A DNA stretch of 64,000 nucleotides from Jeotgalicoccus coquinae (GTDB lineage: Bacteria > Bacillota > Bacilli > Staphylococcales > Salinicoccaceae): contig NZ_JACHFF010000001.1 in NCBI RefSeq assembly GCF_014207425.1, positions 682,001 through 746,000 of the forward strand, in the 5' to 3' direction. Positions 25,671-33,432 of the stretch are shown in pieces. The translations under genes and the position numbers were made by a program. Positions within the stretch are counted from its first letter, which is position 1. Every line of letters begins with the position of its first letter. The notes under the pieces are model-generated. The model was not told the DNA's origin and ran no database searches. It worked only from the letters and a program-made list of their open reading frames with translations.

Positions 25671-25732
25671 CTGTTGTAATTGGTGATTTTAATCTATGAT
25701 AGCGGTAACAGTAATTAAAAAGGGATGATAAT

Positions 25733-26797
25733 ATGAAATTAAATGCTGAGCTGTGCAGTCTGTTAAATATTAAATATCCGATTATTCAGGCGGGAATGGC
25801 GGGTGGATCAACAACACCGGAACTCATTGCGAACGTGAGTAATGCCGGAGGACTCGGAACACTGGGTGCTGCCTACATGAAACCTGAAGATATTAAACAG
25901 GCTGTAGGTGATATTCGAAAACTTACAGACAAACCGTTTGCCGTAAATTTATTCTGTGTAGAAAACGGCAATGTCCTTAATGATGAAACAAGAGATAAAG
26001 TAAAAGAAGAACTGCTGAGAATCGGAAAGAGCCTCGGAATCAGTGAACGAGACATTCAATTTAATGCAGCTGCTTATTTTGAAGAGCAGTTTAAAGTGTT
26101 AATAGAAGAAAATGTGCCGGTAATCAGTACAGCATTTGGCCTGCTGCCTGAAGATAAAGTGAGAGAGGCAAAAGAAAACGGCAGGATAATTACATCGATG
26201 ATCACAACAGTTGATGAAGCAATACTAGCTGAGAAAAATGGTGCAGATATTATTATTGCACAAGGTGCAGATGCAGGCGGTCACAGAGGTACATTTGATT
26301 TAACAAAGTATGAAAACGGCGCAGATGTCGGGACATTCTCATTAGTACCGCAGGTTGCTGACAATGTAAGTATTCCTGTAGTTGCAGCAGGCGGCGCAAA
26401 CGACGGAAGAAGTCTCGTTGCAGCACTGGCACTCGGAGCTTCAGGCGTGCAAATTGGAACGAGATTTTTATCCAGTGAAGAATCCGGCATTCACAAGGCG
26501 TATAAACAAAAGCTGTTCAACAGTCATGAAGATGATACAGTCATTACCAAAGTGTTTTCAGGGAGACCCGCCCGCGGAATACTTAATAAATTTATAGAAG
26601 AATTCAGCATGGAACCACTAGCATATCCTTATCAAAACTCAGCAACGAAAAGTATCAGAGGTGCCGCGGCTAAGCATGGCGACGGCGAATTCATGTCGCT
26701 TTGGTCGGGACAAAACCTGCGCCCTGTTGTAAAAGAACAGAGTGCAGCTGAAATAGTTGAGGAAATAATGGAGAAAGCGCAAGAAATACTCGGATAA
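25733..26797 (+). CDS. Nitronate monooxygenase family flavoprotein
   Basis: A 354-residue FMN TIM-barrel enzyme of the 2-nitropropane dioxygenase/FabK family. PIIQAGMAGGSTTPELIANV at the N-terminus, the phosphate/FMN motif QGADAGGHRGTF with the catalytic-type His, VAAGGANDGRSLVAALALGA and GVQIGTRFL are all typical. Nitronate monooxygenases detoxify alkyl nitronates such as propionate-3-nitronate. A FabK-like enoyl-ACP reductase is a less likely alternative because no fatty-acid genes are nearby. Its TAA overlaps the first base pairs of the downstream 41-bp repeat array, and no ordinary terminator is seen before the array. Confidence 0.85.
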   Translation: MKLNAELCSLLNIKYPIIQAGMAGGSTTPELIANVSNAGGLGTLGAAYMKPEDIKQAVGDIRKLTDKPFAVNLFCVENGNVLNDETRDKVKEELLRIGKSLGISERDIQFNAAAYFEEQFKVLIEENVPVISTAFGLLPEDKVREAKENGRIITSMITTVDEAILAEKNGADIIIAQGADAGGHRGTFDLTKYENGADVGTFSLVPQVADNVSIPVVAAGGANDGRSLVAALALGASGVQIGTRFLSSEESGIHKAYKQKLFNSHEDDTVITKVFSGRPARGILNKFIEEFSMEPLAYPYQNSATKSIRGAAAKHGDGEFMSLWSGQNLRPVVKEQSAAEIVEEIMEKAQEILG

Positions 26798-27151
26798 GTA
26801 CTTTGTCGGATTAACATTGTCCTTCGCGGGCGCTGGAAGTACTTTGTCGGATTAACATTGTCCTTCGCGGGCGCTGGAAGTACTTTGTCGGATTGACATT
26901 GTCCACCGCGGGCGCTGGAAGTACTTTGTTGAATTGACATTGTCCACCGGAGAGCCTGGAAGTACTTTGTCGTATTGACATTGTCCTCCGGAGAGTCTGG
27001 AAGTACTTTGTCGGATTAACATTGTCCTTCGCGGGCGCTGGAAGTACTTTGTCGAATTGACATTGTCCTTCGAAGAACCTGGAAGTACTTTGTCGTATGG
27101 ACATTGTCCTCCGGAGAACCTGGAAGTACTTTGTTGAATCGACATTGTCCA
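26796..27151. repeat. Tandem array of nine 41-bp repeats (array C)
   Basis: Nine head-to-tail copies start at 26796, 26837 and every 41 bases to 27124, the last incomplete. The common start is AAGTACTTTGT. Variation is concentrated in the 3' third, for example TTCGCGGGCGC versus TCCGGAGAGCC. The array begins within the stop codon of the upstream gene and ends about 30 bases before the terminator of chrA. Aligned without gaps, the unit agrees with array B at 23 of 41 positions by my count. All minus-strand frames stay open through it because 41 is not a multiple of 3 and units lack stops; this is not evidence of coding. Confidence 0.97.
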
Positions 27152-27181
27152 TCAACCTGCCACCATCCTATATCAACAAAC

Positions 27182-27222
27182 AAAAAGCAGCCGCAAATCA
27201 GAAATTTGCAGCTGCTTTTATT
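27182..27222. terminator. Bidirectional terminator between array C and chrA
   Basis: AAAGCAGCCGCAAAT (27184-27198) pairs with ATTTGCAGCTGCTTT (27204-27218). Flanking A and T tracts on the two strands allow termination of chrA and of transcripts leaving array C. Confidence 0.85.
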
Positions 27223-27226
27223 ATAT

Positions 27227-28402
27227 TTACATAAATCCGATCAGCATTCCGCCGACGGCACCGGTCACCACAATTATCCATGGCGGGAGTTTGAAGTTGA
27301 CGAGCATGACAAACAATATTGCTGCCAGTGCGAAGTCGGCCGGTTTCATAATTGAGCTTGTCCATATTGGCGTGTACAGTGCTGAGATTAAAATACCGAT
27401 CACTGCGGCATTTGCTCCCATGACAGCACCTTTGACTTTATCGTTATTACGAAGCATATCCCAGAATGGCAGTGCGCCTAATATTAACAGAAATGCCGGC
27501 ATGAATATTGCGGCTGTTGCAACGAGACCGCCAAGCCACCCATTCATCACTGTTCCGAGGTAGGCTGCGAATGTAAACAAAGGTCCGGGTACGGCTTGTG
27601 TTGCACCGTATCCTGCGAGGAATTCTTCTGCAGAAATCCATCCCATTGGAACGAGTTCCTGCTCAAGAAGCGGAAGTACTACGTGTCCGCCGCCGAATAC
27701 GAGTGCGCCTGCTCTGTAGAAACTGTCAACTACCGCAACCCAGTATGAGCCCGTCAGCTCACGGAATGCCGGGAGTGCAAACAGCAGTACGAAAAACAGC
27801 ACGAGGCAGACAGCCGAGAAACTTTTCTTAATTGGAAATGCGGCAGCTTTCTTACCATCATCTTCATGGTCTTTAAAAAGAATAAAACCGATGAGCGCTG
27901 CGATTAATATGACTCCGACCTGTGTAAACACCGATTGAAAGAGCAGTGTGCCAACGAGTGCTAAAAGTGCAATGACTTTTCTCCGGATATCCGGTGCAAG
28001 GTTTTTACTCATTCCCATAATTGCATGGGCAACGATAACAACCGCAACGATTTTAAGTCCGTGTATCCAGCCTGCATCGGCAATATCGAATGTGGTCAGC
28101 AGTGATGCGAAGATCATCAGTACAATGACAGACGGCAGTGTAAAACCGATAAATGATGTCAGTCCGCCAAGTACGCCGCCTCTCATTACACCGACACCGA
28201 TGCCGACCTGACTGGATGCAGGTCCCGGAAGGAACTGGGAAAGTGCGACTAAGTCAGCATAGCTTTTCTCATCCATCCATTTTTTGCGTCGTACATACTC
28301 GGTATGAAAATAACCGAGATGTGCTGTCGGACCGCCGAAAGACGTTAACCCGAGTCTTGTGGACACTAAAAGTATTTCTATAAGAATTTTTATTTTATTC
28401 AT
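27227..28402 (-). CDS. chrA: Chromate transporter ChrA, two-domain form
   Basis: A 391-residue CHR superfamily protein with duplicated halves. The first has GLTSFGGPTAHLGYFHTEYV and SQFLPGPASSQVGIGVG; the second has YRAGALVFGGGHVVLPLLEQ and TQAVPGPLFTFAAYLG. The FGGP/FGGGH and PGP motifs are the family signatures. Long ChrA proteins export chromate using the proton gradient; in many Firmicutes the natural anion may be different. AGGAGATATTA precedes the ATG. It is a single gene, divergent from the DUF3592 gene. Confidence 0.92.
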   Translation of the reverse strand: MNKIKILIEILLVSTRLGLTSFGGPTAHLGYFHTEYVRRKKWMDEKSYADLVALSQFLPGPASSQVGIGVGVMRGGVLGGLTSFIGFTLPSVIVLMIFASLLTTFDIADAGWIHGLKIVAVVIVAHAIMGMSKNLAPDIRRKVIALLALVGTLLFQSVFTQVGVILIAALIGFILFKDHEDDGKKAAAFPIKKSFSAVCLVLFFVLLFALPAFRELTGSYWVAVVDSFYRAGALVFGGGHVVLPLLEQELVPMGWISAEEFLAGYGATQAVPGPLFTFAAYLGTVMNGWLGGLVATAAIFMPAFLLILGALPFWDMLRNNDKVKGAVMGANAAVIGILISALYTPIWTSSIMKPADFALAAILFVMLVNFKLPPWIIVVTGAVGGMLIGFM

Positions 28403-28486
28403 TAATATCTCCTGTATATGTATTATTAATTCAACGTACCACGGAAACAGTTATTTTTAAACTGGGATTAAGATATTTACAAAGAT

Positions 28487-28515
28487 TTAACACACAGTAA
28501 AAAGCGGATTATAAT
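28487..28515 (+). promoter_or_regulatory. Promoter of the DUF3592-methyltransferase pair
   Basis: TTAACA (28487-28492), 17 bp, TATAAT (28510-28515). A second TATAAT at 28530-28535 lacks a good -35. Confidence 0.6.
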
Positions 28516-28574
28516 GGAAGTTCATATGATATAATTGTCTTCAAAATAACATCGTAGAAGAGGTGTTTTGCATA

Positions 28575-28982
28575 ATGACAGATCAGCAGATATTAACTGT
28601 AGTTTTCACATCGATCGGACTCTTTTTAATATTAATTTCACTCGGTATTTATATATTTGGAGTTGCGGTGAAAAAACGTAATTGTACAAGTGAGACAACG
28701 GGTATTGTGGTCGATAAAGTTCGCGGCAGTAACAATGCCTTATATCCCGTTATAGAATATACAGTTAACAGCACGGTCTACAGAAGAAAGAAAAATGTGA
28801 TTGCACACGGTTCTGTTAACAACGGTTACCCGATGGGGTACGAGCTGTCTGTATTATACGATCCCGGAAAACCTAAACGCTGCTTAATCGGCGGTACGAA
28901 AGTACAGACTGTCGCAGCATTTATTCCGGCAATGATCGGTACAGTATTTTTTGCGGCAGGAATAATCATATTATTATTTTAA
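28575..28982 (+). CDS. DUF3592 family membrane protein
   Basis: A 135-residue protein: N-terminal membrane helix (about residues 6-30), an extracytoplasmic beta-rich middle with TTGIVVDKVRG, YPVIEYTVN and LSVLYDPGKPKRC, and a C-terminal helix. This two-helix frame with a YPVxxYxVNG-like centre matches DUF3592; the function is unknown. The ATG at 28575 fits the AGAAGAGGTG ribosome binding site; the GTG at 28563 is within it. The next gene starts 25 bases downstream. Confidence 0.7.
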   Translation: MTDQQILTVVFTSIGLFLILISLGIYIFGVAVKKRNCTSETTGIVVDKVRGSNNALYPVIEYTVNSTVYRRKKNVIAHGSVNNGYPMGYELSVLYDPGKPKRCLIGGTKVQTVAAFIPAMIGTVFFAAGIIILLF

Positions 28983-29007
28983 TTAAAGTTCAGGCAGGGG
29001 AATATAA

Positions 29008-29871
29008 ATGAAGAAAAAAGAAAAAAGTGCATCAGCAGCACAGAGTATAAGCGGGAAGTTAAGATGTCCGTATTGTCATGAGCGTATGGAAGTTAAAGCA
29101 TTGAAAAGTCTGGTCTGCATTAATAATCATACTTTTGATTTTGCAAAGCAGGGCTACGTTAATATGCTGAAGAAAGCTGTCAACACACAGTATGATGATG
29201 CTTTATTTGATGCGCGTCAGAGAATAATAAGCGATGCTGGATTGTACGCACCGGTACATGACAGAATTGCCGAAATTATAATGGACAGAACTACGGAAGA
29301 ATCATTGCTGTTTGATGCAGGTTCGGGTGAAGGCTCTCATTTAAATATGATACAGAATAAAATTAGCAGTGAAACTCTTACAGGTATCGGTCTGGATATT
29401 TCAAAAGAAGGTGTCCTGATGGCTGCTAAAAATTATGATGGGCAAGTCTGGATTGTGGGAGATCTCGCAAACCCGCCCTTTGCCGACGGTTCATGCAGAT
29501 TTATACTGAATTTCCTGTCGCCTGCGAACTATTCAGAGTTCAAGCGGATTTTAACGGATGATGGAATCATTATAAAAGTCATTCCGGGCACAAATTATTT
29601 GAAAGAACTGCGCACAGAACTGTTCAGCAATACAGAAGAAAGTGAATATGAGAATAACGACACACTTGATTTGCTGAAGAGAAATGTTACTGTTGTCAGT
29701 GAGGAGCGTATTACGTATTCCAGATCACTGGCCGCTGATTCCCTGAAAGATCTCATCTCAATGTCACCGCTTGGCTGGCATGCCGATGAAGAACAGGTTA
29801 AAGCATTTGCCGGTGAAGGCCATAAAGACATCACAGTGGATATGCATATTGTGATTGCAGTAAAAGAATAG
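29008..29871 (+). CDS. Putative rRNA guanine-N1 methyltransferase (RlmA/TlrB-like)
   Basis: A 287-residue protein. An N-terminal zinc finger, with Cys in RCPYCHERM and Cys/His in LVCINNHTFDFAKQGYVNM, is followed by a class I SAM-dependent domain (DAGSGEGSHL as motif I, GIGLDISKEG as motif II, FILNFLSPANYSEF). This order is that of RlmA(I)/RlmA(II), which methylate N1 of G745 or G748 in helix 35 of 23S rRNA. In Gram-positives the G748 enzyme is expected, affecting tylosin sensitivity. A 12-residue Lys/Ala-rich extension precedes the usual start. Confidence 0.82.
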   Translation: MKKKEKSASAAQSISGKLRCPYCHERMEVKALKSLVCINNHTFDFAKQGYVNMLKKAVNTQYDDALFDARQRIISDAGLYAPVHDRIAEIIMDRTTEESLLFDAGSGEGSHLNMIQNKISSETLTGIGLDISKEGVLMAAKNYDGQVWIVGDLANPPFADGSCRFILNFLSPANYSEFKRILTDDGIIIKVIPGTNYLKELRTELFSNTEESEYENNDTLDLLKRNVTVVSEERITYSRSLAADSLKDLISMSPLGWHADEEQVKAFAGEGHKDITVDMHIVIAVKE

Positions 29872-30027
29872 AATTAATGAAACATTTTAACTTTAATTTC
29901 AATTAGGTGCTTGCTGTATTTCAGCTCATAGTAGATAATTACACTAAAGATGATGAATTTCATGGAAATATTACCATGTTTATTACAAACACGTTACAAA
30001 GTGAAATAAAATGGCCAATAACCTTGA

Positions 30028-30042
30028 AATGTTCCGAACATT
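30028..30042. other. Perfect 15-bp palindrome in a gene-free stretch
   Basis: AATGTTC-C-GAACATT lies in the 382-bp gap between the methyltransferase gene and sprT. It could be a protein-binding site for the candidate RNA promoter downstream (-10 at 30103). The half-site order is opposite to the GAAC-N4-GTTC LexA box. Confidence 0.5.
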
Positions 30043-30102
30043 AAAATATAATGAAAATACATTAAGAAATACATAACAGAACGAACAAACATAAGTTAAA
30101 GC

Positions 30103-30207
30103 TATACTCTTCATATCATTAACTAACTCGTTCTTCGATAGTGCCTTTGGCCTAGATATCATATTATATTATTTATCTGTTAGGGAGACTTGGATCTCCC
30201 TTTTTTT
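30103..30207 (+). ncRNA. Candidate small RNA or leader ending in a strong terminator
   Basis: A TATACT hexamer (30103-30108) lies about 75 bases upstream of a terminator, GGGAGA (30183-30188) with TCTCCC (30195-30200) and seven T. Between them there is no ORF and no riboswitch pattern that I recognise. The predicted transcript (about 30115-30207) would carry UCUCCC, a C-rich type of motif used by several staphylococcal sRNAs to bind Shine-Dalgarno regions. There is no convincing -35. It could instead be a terminated 5' leader of sprT. Confidence 0.4.
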
Positions 30208-30253
30208 GTTGCCTTTTTTAAGGCCGTTAAAACATTAAGAAGGTGAACATATT

Positions 30254-30727
30254 ATGAACAATGAAGAATTACATAATCACGCTGATAAATTTCTCCGGGA
30301 GAACTTTGGTCTCAGGCTTGAAATCCCGGTCAGAATATCAAAGAGAATGAAATCAAAACTGGGCGCATTCCAGATTAAGATACAGGGCAGAAAAGTTGTG
30401 TCGCAGGAAATTGTAATGTCCCATACTTTTATCGTAAATAATACCGAGGAGACGGTTCTCGATGTGCTCCGTCATGAATGTGTGCACTATGCGCTTTACA
30501 CATTAAATAAGCCGTACAGAGACTCCGACCGAGAGTTTATTGAAACACTCGAACGTCTCGGCATTTCCAAAACGAGAACATATAAGTACAAGGGGCAGTC
30601 TTACTTATATGAATGCAAAAAGTGCAGCTACCAATTTACAAAAAGGGTCAAAGGATACAATAAGCGGTATATATGCAGACATTGCCGCGGGAAGTTTTTA
30701 TATAAAGGTGCGGTTGAAACACGCTGA
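30254..30727 (+). CDS. sprT: SprT family zinc-dependent protein (YdcK-like)
   Basis: A 157-residue SprT-like protein. The metalloprotease motif HECVHYAL (HExxH) lies near residues 75-82. A C-terminal zinc ribbon has two Cys pairs (YECKKCSYQF and YICRHCRGKF). The human relative Spartan cleaves DNA-protein crosslinks; the bacterial function is unknown. AAGAAGGTG precedes the ATG. It is a single gene; the next promoter starts 20 bases after its stop. Confidence 0.9.
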   Translation: MNNEELHNHADKFLRENFGLRLEIPVRISKRMKSKLGAFQIKIQGRKVVSQEIVMSHTFIVNNTEETVLDVLRHECVHYALYTLNKPYRDSDREFIETLERLGISKTRTYKYKGQSYLYECKKCSYQFTKRVKGYNKRYICRHCRGKFLYKGAVETR

Positions 30728-30748
30728 TAACAAATTATTAAAAATTGT

Positions 30749-30777
30749 TTGACAATTAAAACGGGTTAGACTAGTAT
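30749..30777 (+). promoter_or_regulatory. Promoter of the SAM-riboswitch operon
   Basis: Consensus TTGACA (30749-30754), 17 bp, TAGTAT (30772-30777), immediately upstream of the S-box leader. Confidence 0.8.
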
Positions 30778-30798
30778 GATATACAATTAAATAAGAAA

Positions 30799-30936
30799 TT
30801 TATCCAGAGAGACGGAGGGATCAGGCCCTGTGAAGTCTCAGCAGCAGGCTTCTTAAGTACTGTGCTAAATCCTGCAGGCACCGGCTTGAAAGATAATCAT
30901 ACAACGCCATTTGTCTATATAGATAAATGGTTTTTT
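30799..30936 (+). promoter_or_regulatory. SAM-I riboswitch (S-box) with terminator
   Basis: The aptamer runs from TTATC (P1 5' side, 30799) to GATAA (P1 3' side, ending 30896). Between them are AGAGAGACGGAGGGATCAGG, the GATGAA-like GTGAAGTCTCAGCAGC and CACCGGCTTGAAAGATAA, the conserved S-box core. The terminator CCATTTGTCTAT/AGATAAATGG (30907-30930) and six T follow. High SAM is expected to stop transcription of metNIQ and the aminotransferase. Confidence 0.92.
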
Positions 30937-30959
30937 ATTTATTCACAGGAGGGGAATTC

Positions 30960-31973
30960 ATGAGCATTCAGCTGAACAGCGTTTCAAAAACATATCATTT
31001 AAAAGGAAGAAGTGTTGAAGCATTAAAACCGACTTCACTCACGGTGGAAACCGGTGAGATTTTCGGACTGATCGGTTACTCAGGTGCCGGTAAAAGTACA
31101 CTCGTGAGACTGATTAACTTACTTGAAAAACCGTCGACAGGTACTGTAACAGTCGGCAATGACAATCTTACAGAATTGTCATCAAAAGATTTACGTATCC
31201 GCCGCCAGAAAATCGGCATGATTTTTCAGCAGTTTAATTTAATCGAGTCAAAAACAGTATATGAAAATATTGAATTTGTTCTTAAAGCGAGTAAATACAA
31301 TAAAAAAGATGTGCCGGCAAGAATTGAAGAATTGCTGAAGCTCGTCGGTCTGAATGATAAATCCAATATCAATGCTTCTAATTTAAGCGGCGGGCAGAAA
31401 CAGCGTGTCGGTATCGCCAGAGCGCTTGCGAACAATCCCGATATTCTGCTGTGCGATGAAGCGACGAGTGCCCTTGACCCGGACACGACGAAGAGTATTC
31501 TTAACCTCCTTAAAAGTATTAACCGTTCGCTCGGTATTACTATTGTAGTTATTACACATGAAATGGAAGTTATTAAAGAGATTGCCGACCGTGTCGGTGT
31601 TATGTCAGCAGGGGAAATAATTGAAATCGGTGATACATACACTGTGTTCAGCCATCCGAAAGAAGAAATTACAAAAGATTTTGTACAGGAAATATACAAT
31701 TTCGAGGTGCCGCCGCAAATTATAGAAACAGCTGAAAATCAGGTGATTACAATTCAATTTCTAAGTGAGAATGCCGAAGAGAATTATTTAAATCAGCTCT
31801 ACAGAGATTTTGATTTAAGTATCAGCATTTTAAACGGCAGAATTGAATATATTAAAGAGAAGCCCCTTGGATTTTTAATGTTCCAGGTTTCCGGAAAAAC
31901 TGGAGAAATCGAACGTCTTAAAGCACATATCGATAATACACAAGGCATAGAAAGGGTGGGTTATATTGGATAA
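30960..31973 (+). CDS. metN: Methionine ABC transporter ATP-binding protein MetN
   Basis: A 337-residue ATPase. It has Walker A IGYSGAGKST, signature NLSGGQKQRVGIARAL and Walker B ILLCDEATSALDP. A C-terminal NIL (ACT-like) domain (about 265-337) gives methionine feedback inhibition in MetN proteins. It powers high-affinity uptake of L- and D-methionine. The start ATG at 30960 follows AGGAGGGG; the earlier ATG-like frame from 30927 crosses the riboswitch terminator and is rejected. The end overlaps metI by 8 bases. Confidence 0.95.
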   Translation: MSIQLNSVSKTYHLKGRSVEALKPTSLTVETGEIFGLIGYSGAGKSTLVRLINLLEKPSTGTVTVGNDNLTELSSKDLRIRRQKIGMIFQQFNLIESKTVYENIEFVLKASKYNKKDVPARIEELLKLVGLNDKSNINASNLSGGQKQRVGIARALANNPDILLCDEATSALDPDTTKSILNLLKSINRSLGITIVVITHEMEVIKEIADRVGVMSAGEIIEIGDTYTVFSHPKEEITKDFVQEIYNFEVPPQIIETAENQVITIQFLSENAEENYLNQLYRDFDLSISILNGRIEYIKEKPLGFLMFQVSGKTGEIERLKAHIDNTQGIERVGYIG

Positions 31974-32625
31974 TTTCAGCCAGCTGTGGCCATTATTGTA
32001 CCGTGCACTTTTAGAAACGGCACTGATGGTCTCAATATCAATATTTTTTGCAGTCCTGATCGGCCTGCCGCTCGGCATACTGCTCTATATTACGCAGCAT
32101 CCGCTGCTGTTTAAAATTAAACCGTTAAACGCCACGCTTGGATGGTTAGTTAATATAATCAGGTCTTTTCCATTTATTATTTTAATTGTGGCAATTATGC
32201 CATTCGCGACATGGCTCGTTAATGCATCACACGGGCCGGTCTTTGCCAGTGTCGCATTGTCAATTGCAGCAGTACCGCTGTTCGCACGTCTTGTTGAATC
32301 GAGCTTTAACAGTGTAAAAGACGGTGTAATTGAAGCGAGTATTGCAGGCGGGGCACCGATTTATTTAATTGTGACGGATGTACTGCTGCCTGAAGCCAGA
32401 AAGAGCATCACCCAGGCGATTACACTGACAATTATTTCGATTATTGCATTCAGTGCCACAGCGGGTGTTGTCGGCGGGGGCGGGGTTGGTGACCTTGCAA
32501 TCCGTTACGGTTACTACCGTTACGACACGTTAACGATGATTGTTACAGTAATCGTGCTTGTAATCATCGTACAAATTGTCCAGTGGGCAGGAGACTTTAT
32601 TTCTAACAGAGCGGAGGAAAGATAA
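31966..32625 (+). CDS. metI: Methionine ABC transporter permease MetI
   Basis: A 219-residue five-helix permease of the MetI family. The coupling-helix EAA motif is EASIAGGAPIYLIVTDVLLP, and FSATAGVVGGGGVGDLAIRYGYYRY is the family C-terminal signature. Translation starts at TTG (31966) inside the metN end, preceded by AAAGGGTGGG. metQ begins directly after its stop. Confidence 0.95.
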   Translation: MDNFSQLWPLLYRALLETALMVSISIFFAVLIGLPLGILLYITQHPLLFKIKPLNATLGWLVNIIRSFPFIILIVAIMPFATWLVNASHGPVFASVALSIAAVPLFARLVESSFNSVKDGVIEASIAGGAPIYLIVTDVLLPEARKSITQAITLTIISIIAFSATAGVVGGGGVGDLAIRYGYYRYDTLTMIVTVIVLVIIVQIVQWAGDFISNRAEER

Positions 32626-33432
32626 ATGCGTGGAATCATAATGTTTTTAATCGGTACATTAGTCGTCATTGCAGGTACCAGTATTCTTCTTTATGAAGAT
32701 GAAGGTGAAGTGATTACAATCGGCGCATCCAGCGGACCTTTTGCAGATATGGCAACCTTCGCTCTGAAACCTGTACTTGAAGAACAGGGCTATTCTGTTG
32801 AAATTATTGAATACAGCGACTATATTCAGCCGAATAATGCGCTGGCAAACGGAGATCTTGATGCCAACCTGTTCCAGAACGTTCTGTTTATGGAAAGTTA
32901 TAATGAAGAAAACGATGCAGATTTAAAAAATATCATTCAGGTGCCGACGGCACCAATGGGACTGTACAGCAGTGAATTCACTTCACTTGAAGATATCACA
33001 TCAGGCAGTGAAGTCGCACTGCCTCTTGACCCGGTAAACTCAAGCCGCGGTTTCTTAACGCTGCAGGATGCCGGATTAATTAAAATCAGTGACGATGCAA
33101 ATATGTTTGCAATCGAAGAAGAGGATATTATCGACAACAAAAAAAATCTGGAGTTTATTTATCAGGATGCAGGACAGCTGCCGAGAAGTGTGAATCAAAT
33201 TGGTCTGTCGCTCGTACCCGGTAACTTCGCACTTGCAAGTGACATGAAGCTGAGTGACGCAATTGCTCTTGAGAACATGAACGAAAACTTCAGAAACCAG
33301 ATTGTTATAAATAATGAAACTGCAGGAACTAAAATGGAAGAAGATCTGATTAATGCAGTACAGTCAGAAGAATTTAATAAAGTCATTGATGAAGACTTTA
33401 AAGGCTTTGATAAACCTGAGGAGGACGAGTAA
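32626..33432 (+). CDS. metQ: Methionine-binding protein MetQ (NlpA family) without lipobox Cys
   Basis: A 268-residue substrate-binding protein. Typical NlpA/MetQ features are ITIGASSGPFADM, FSDYIQPN-like YSDYIQPNNAL, DANLFQN, and LPLDPVNSSRGFLTLQDAGL. The N-terminus has a hydrophobic stretch ending VVIAGTSILLY, where a lipobox would read LAGC; Thr replaces the lipidated Cys and no other early Cys exists. The protein is probably held by an uncleaved N-terminal helix instead. The ATG abuts the metI stop. Confidence 0.92.
   Translation: MRGIIMFLIGTLVVIAGTSILLYEDEGEVITIGASSGPFADMATFALKPVLEEQGYSVEIIEYSDYIQPNNALANGDLDANLFQNVLFMESYNEENDADLKNIIQVPTAPMGLYSSEFTSLEDITSGSEVALPLDPVNSSRGFLTLQDAGLIKISDDANMFAIEEEDIIDNKKNLEFIYQDAGQLPRSVNQIGLSLVPGNFALASDMKLSDAIALENMNENFRNQIVINNETAGTKMEEDLINAVQSEEFNKVIDEDFKGFDKPEEDE

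Noticed and set aside
26632-27155. Three long overlapping minus-strand ORFs through array C
   Set aside because: All three frames are open only because the 41-bp unit lacks stops and rotates the frame. The predicted peptides are the same repeat shifted, with no start signals.
30028-30042. LexA (SOS) box
   Set aside because: The palindrome is GTTC-C-GAAC, the reverse half-site order with a 1-base spacer. It does not fit the GAAC-N4-GTTC box.
30927-30959. Longer start for MetN
   Set aside because: The extension is translated from the riboswitch terminator T tract. The ATG at 30960 has a strong GGAGGGG site.
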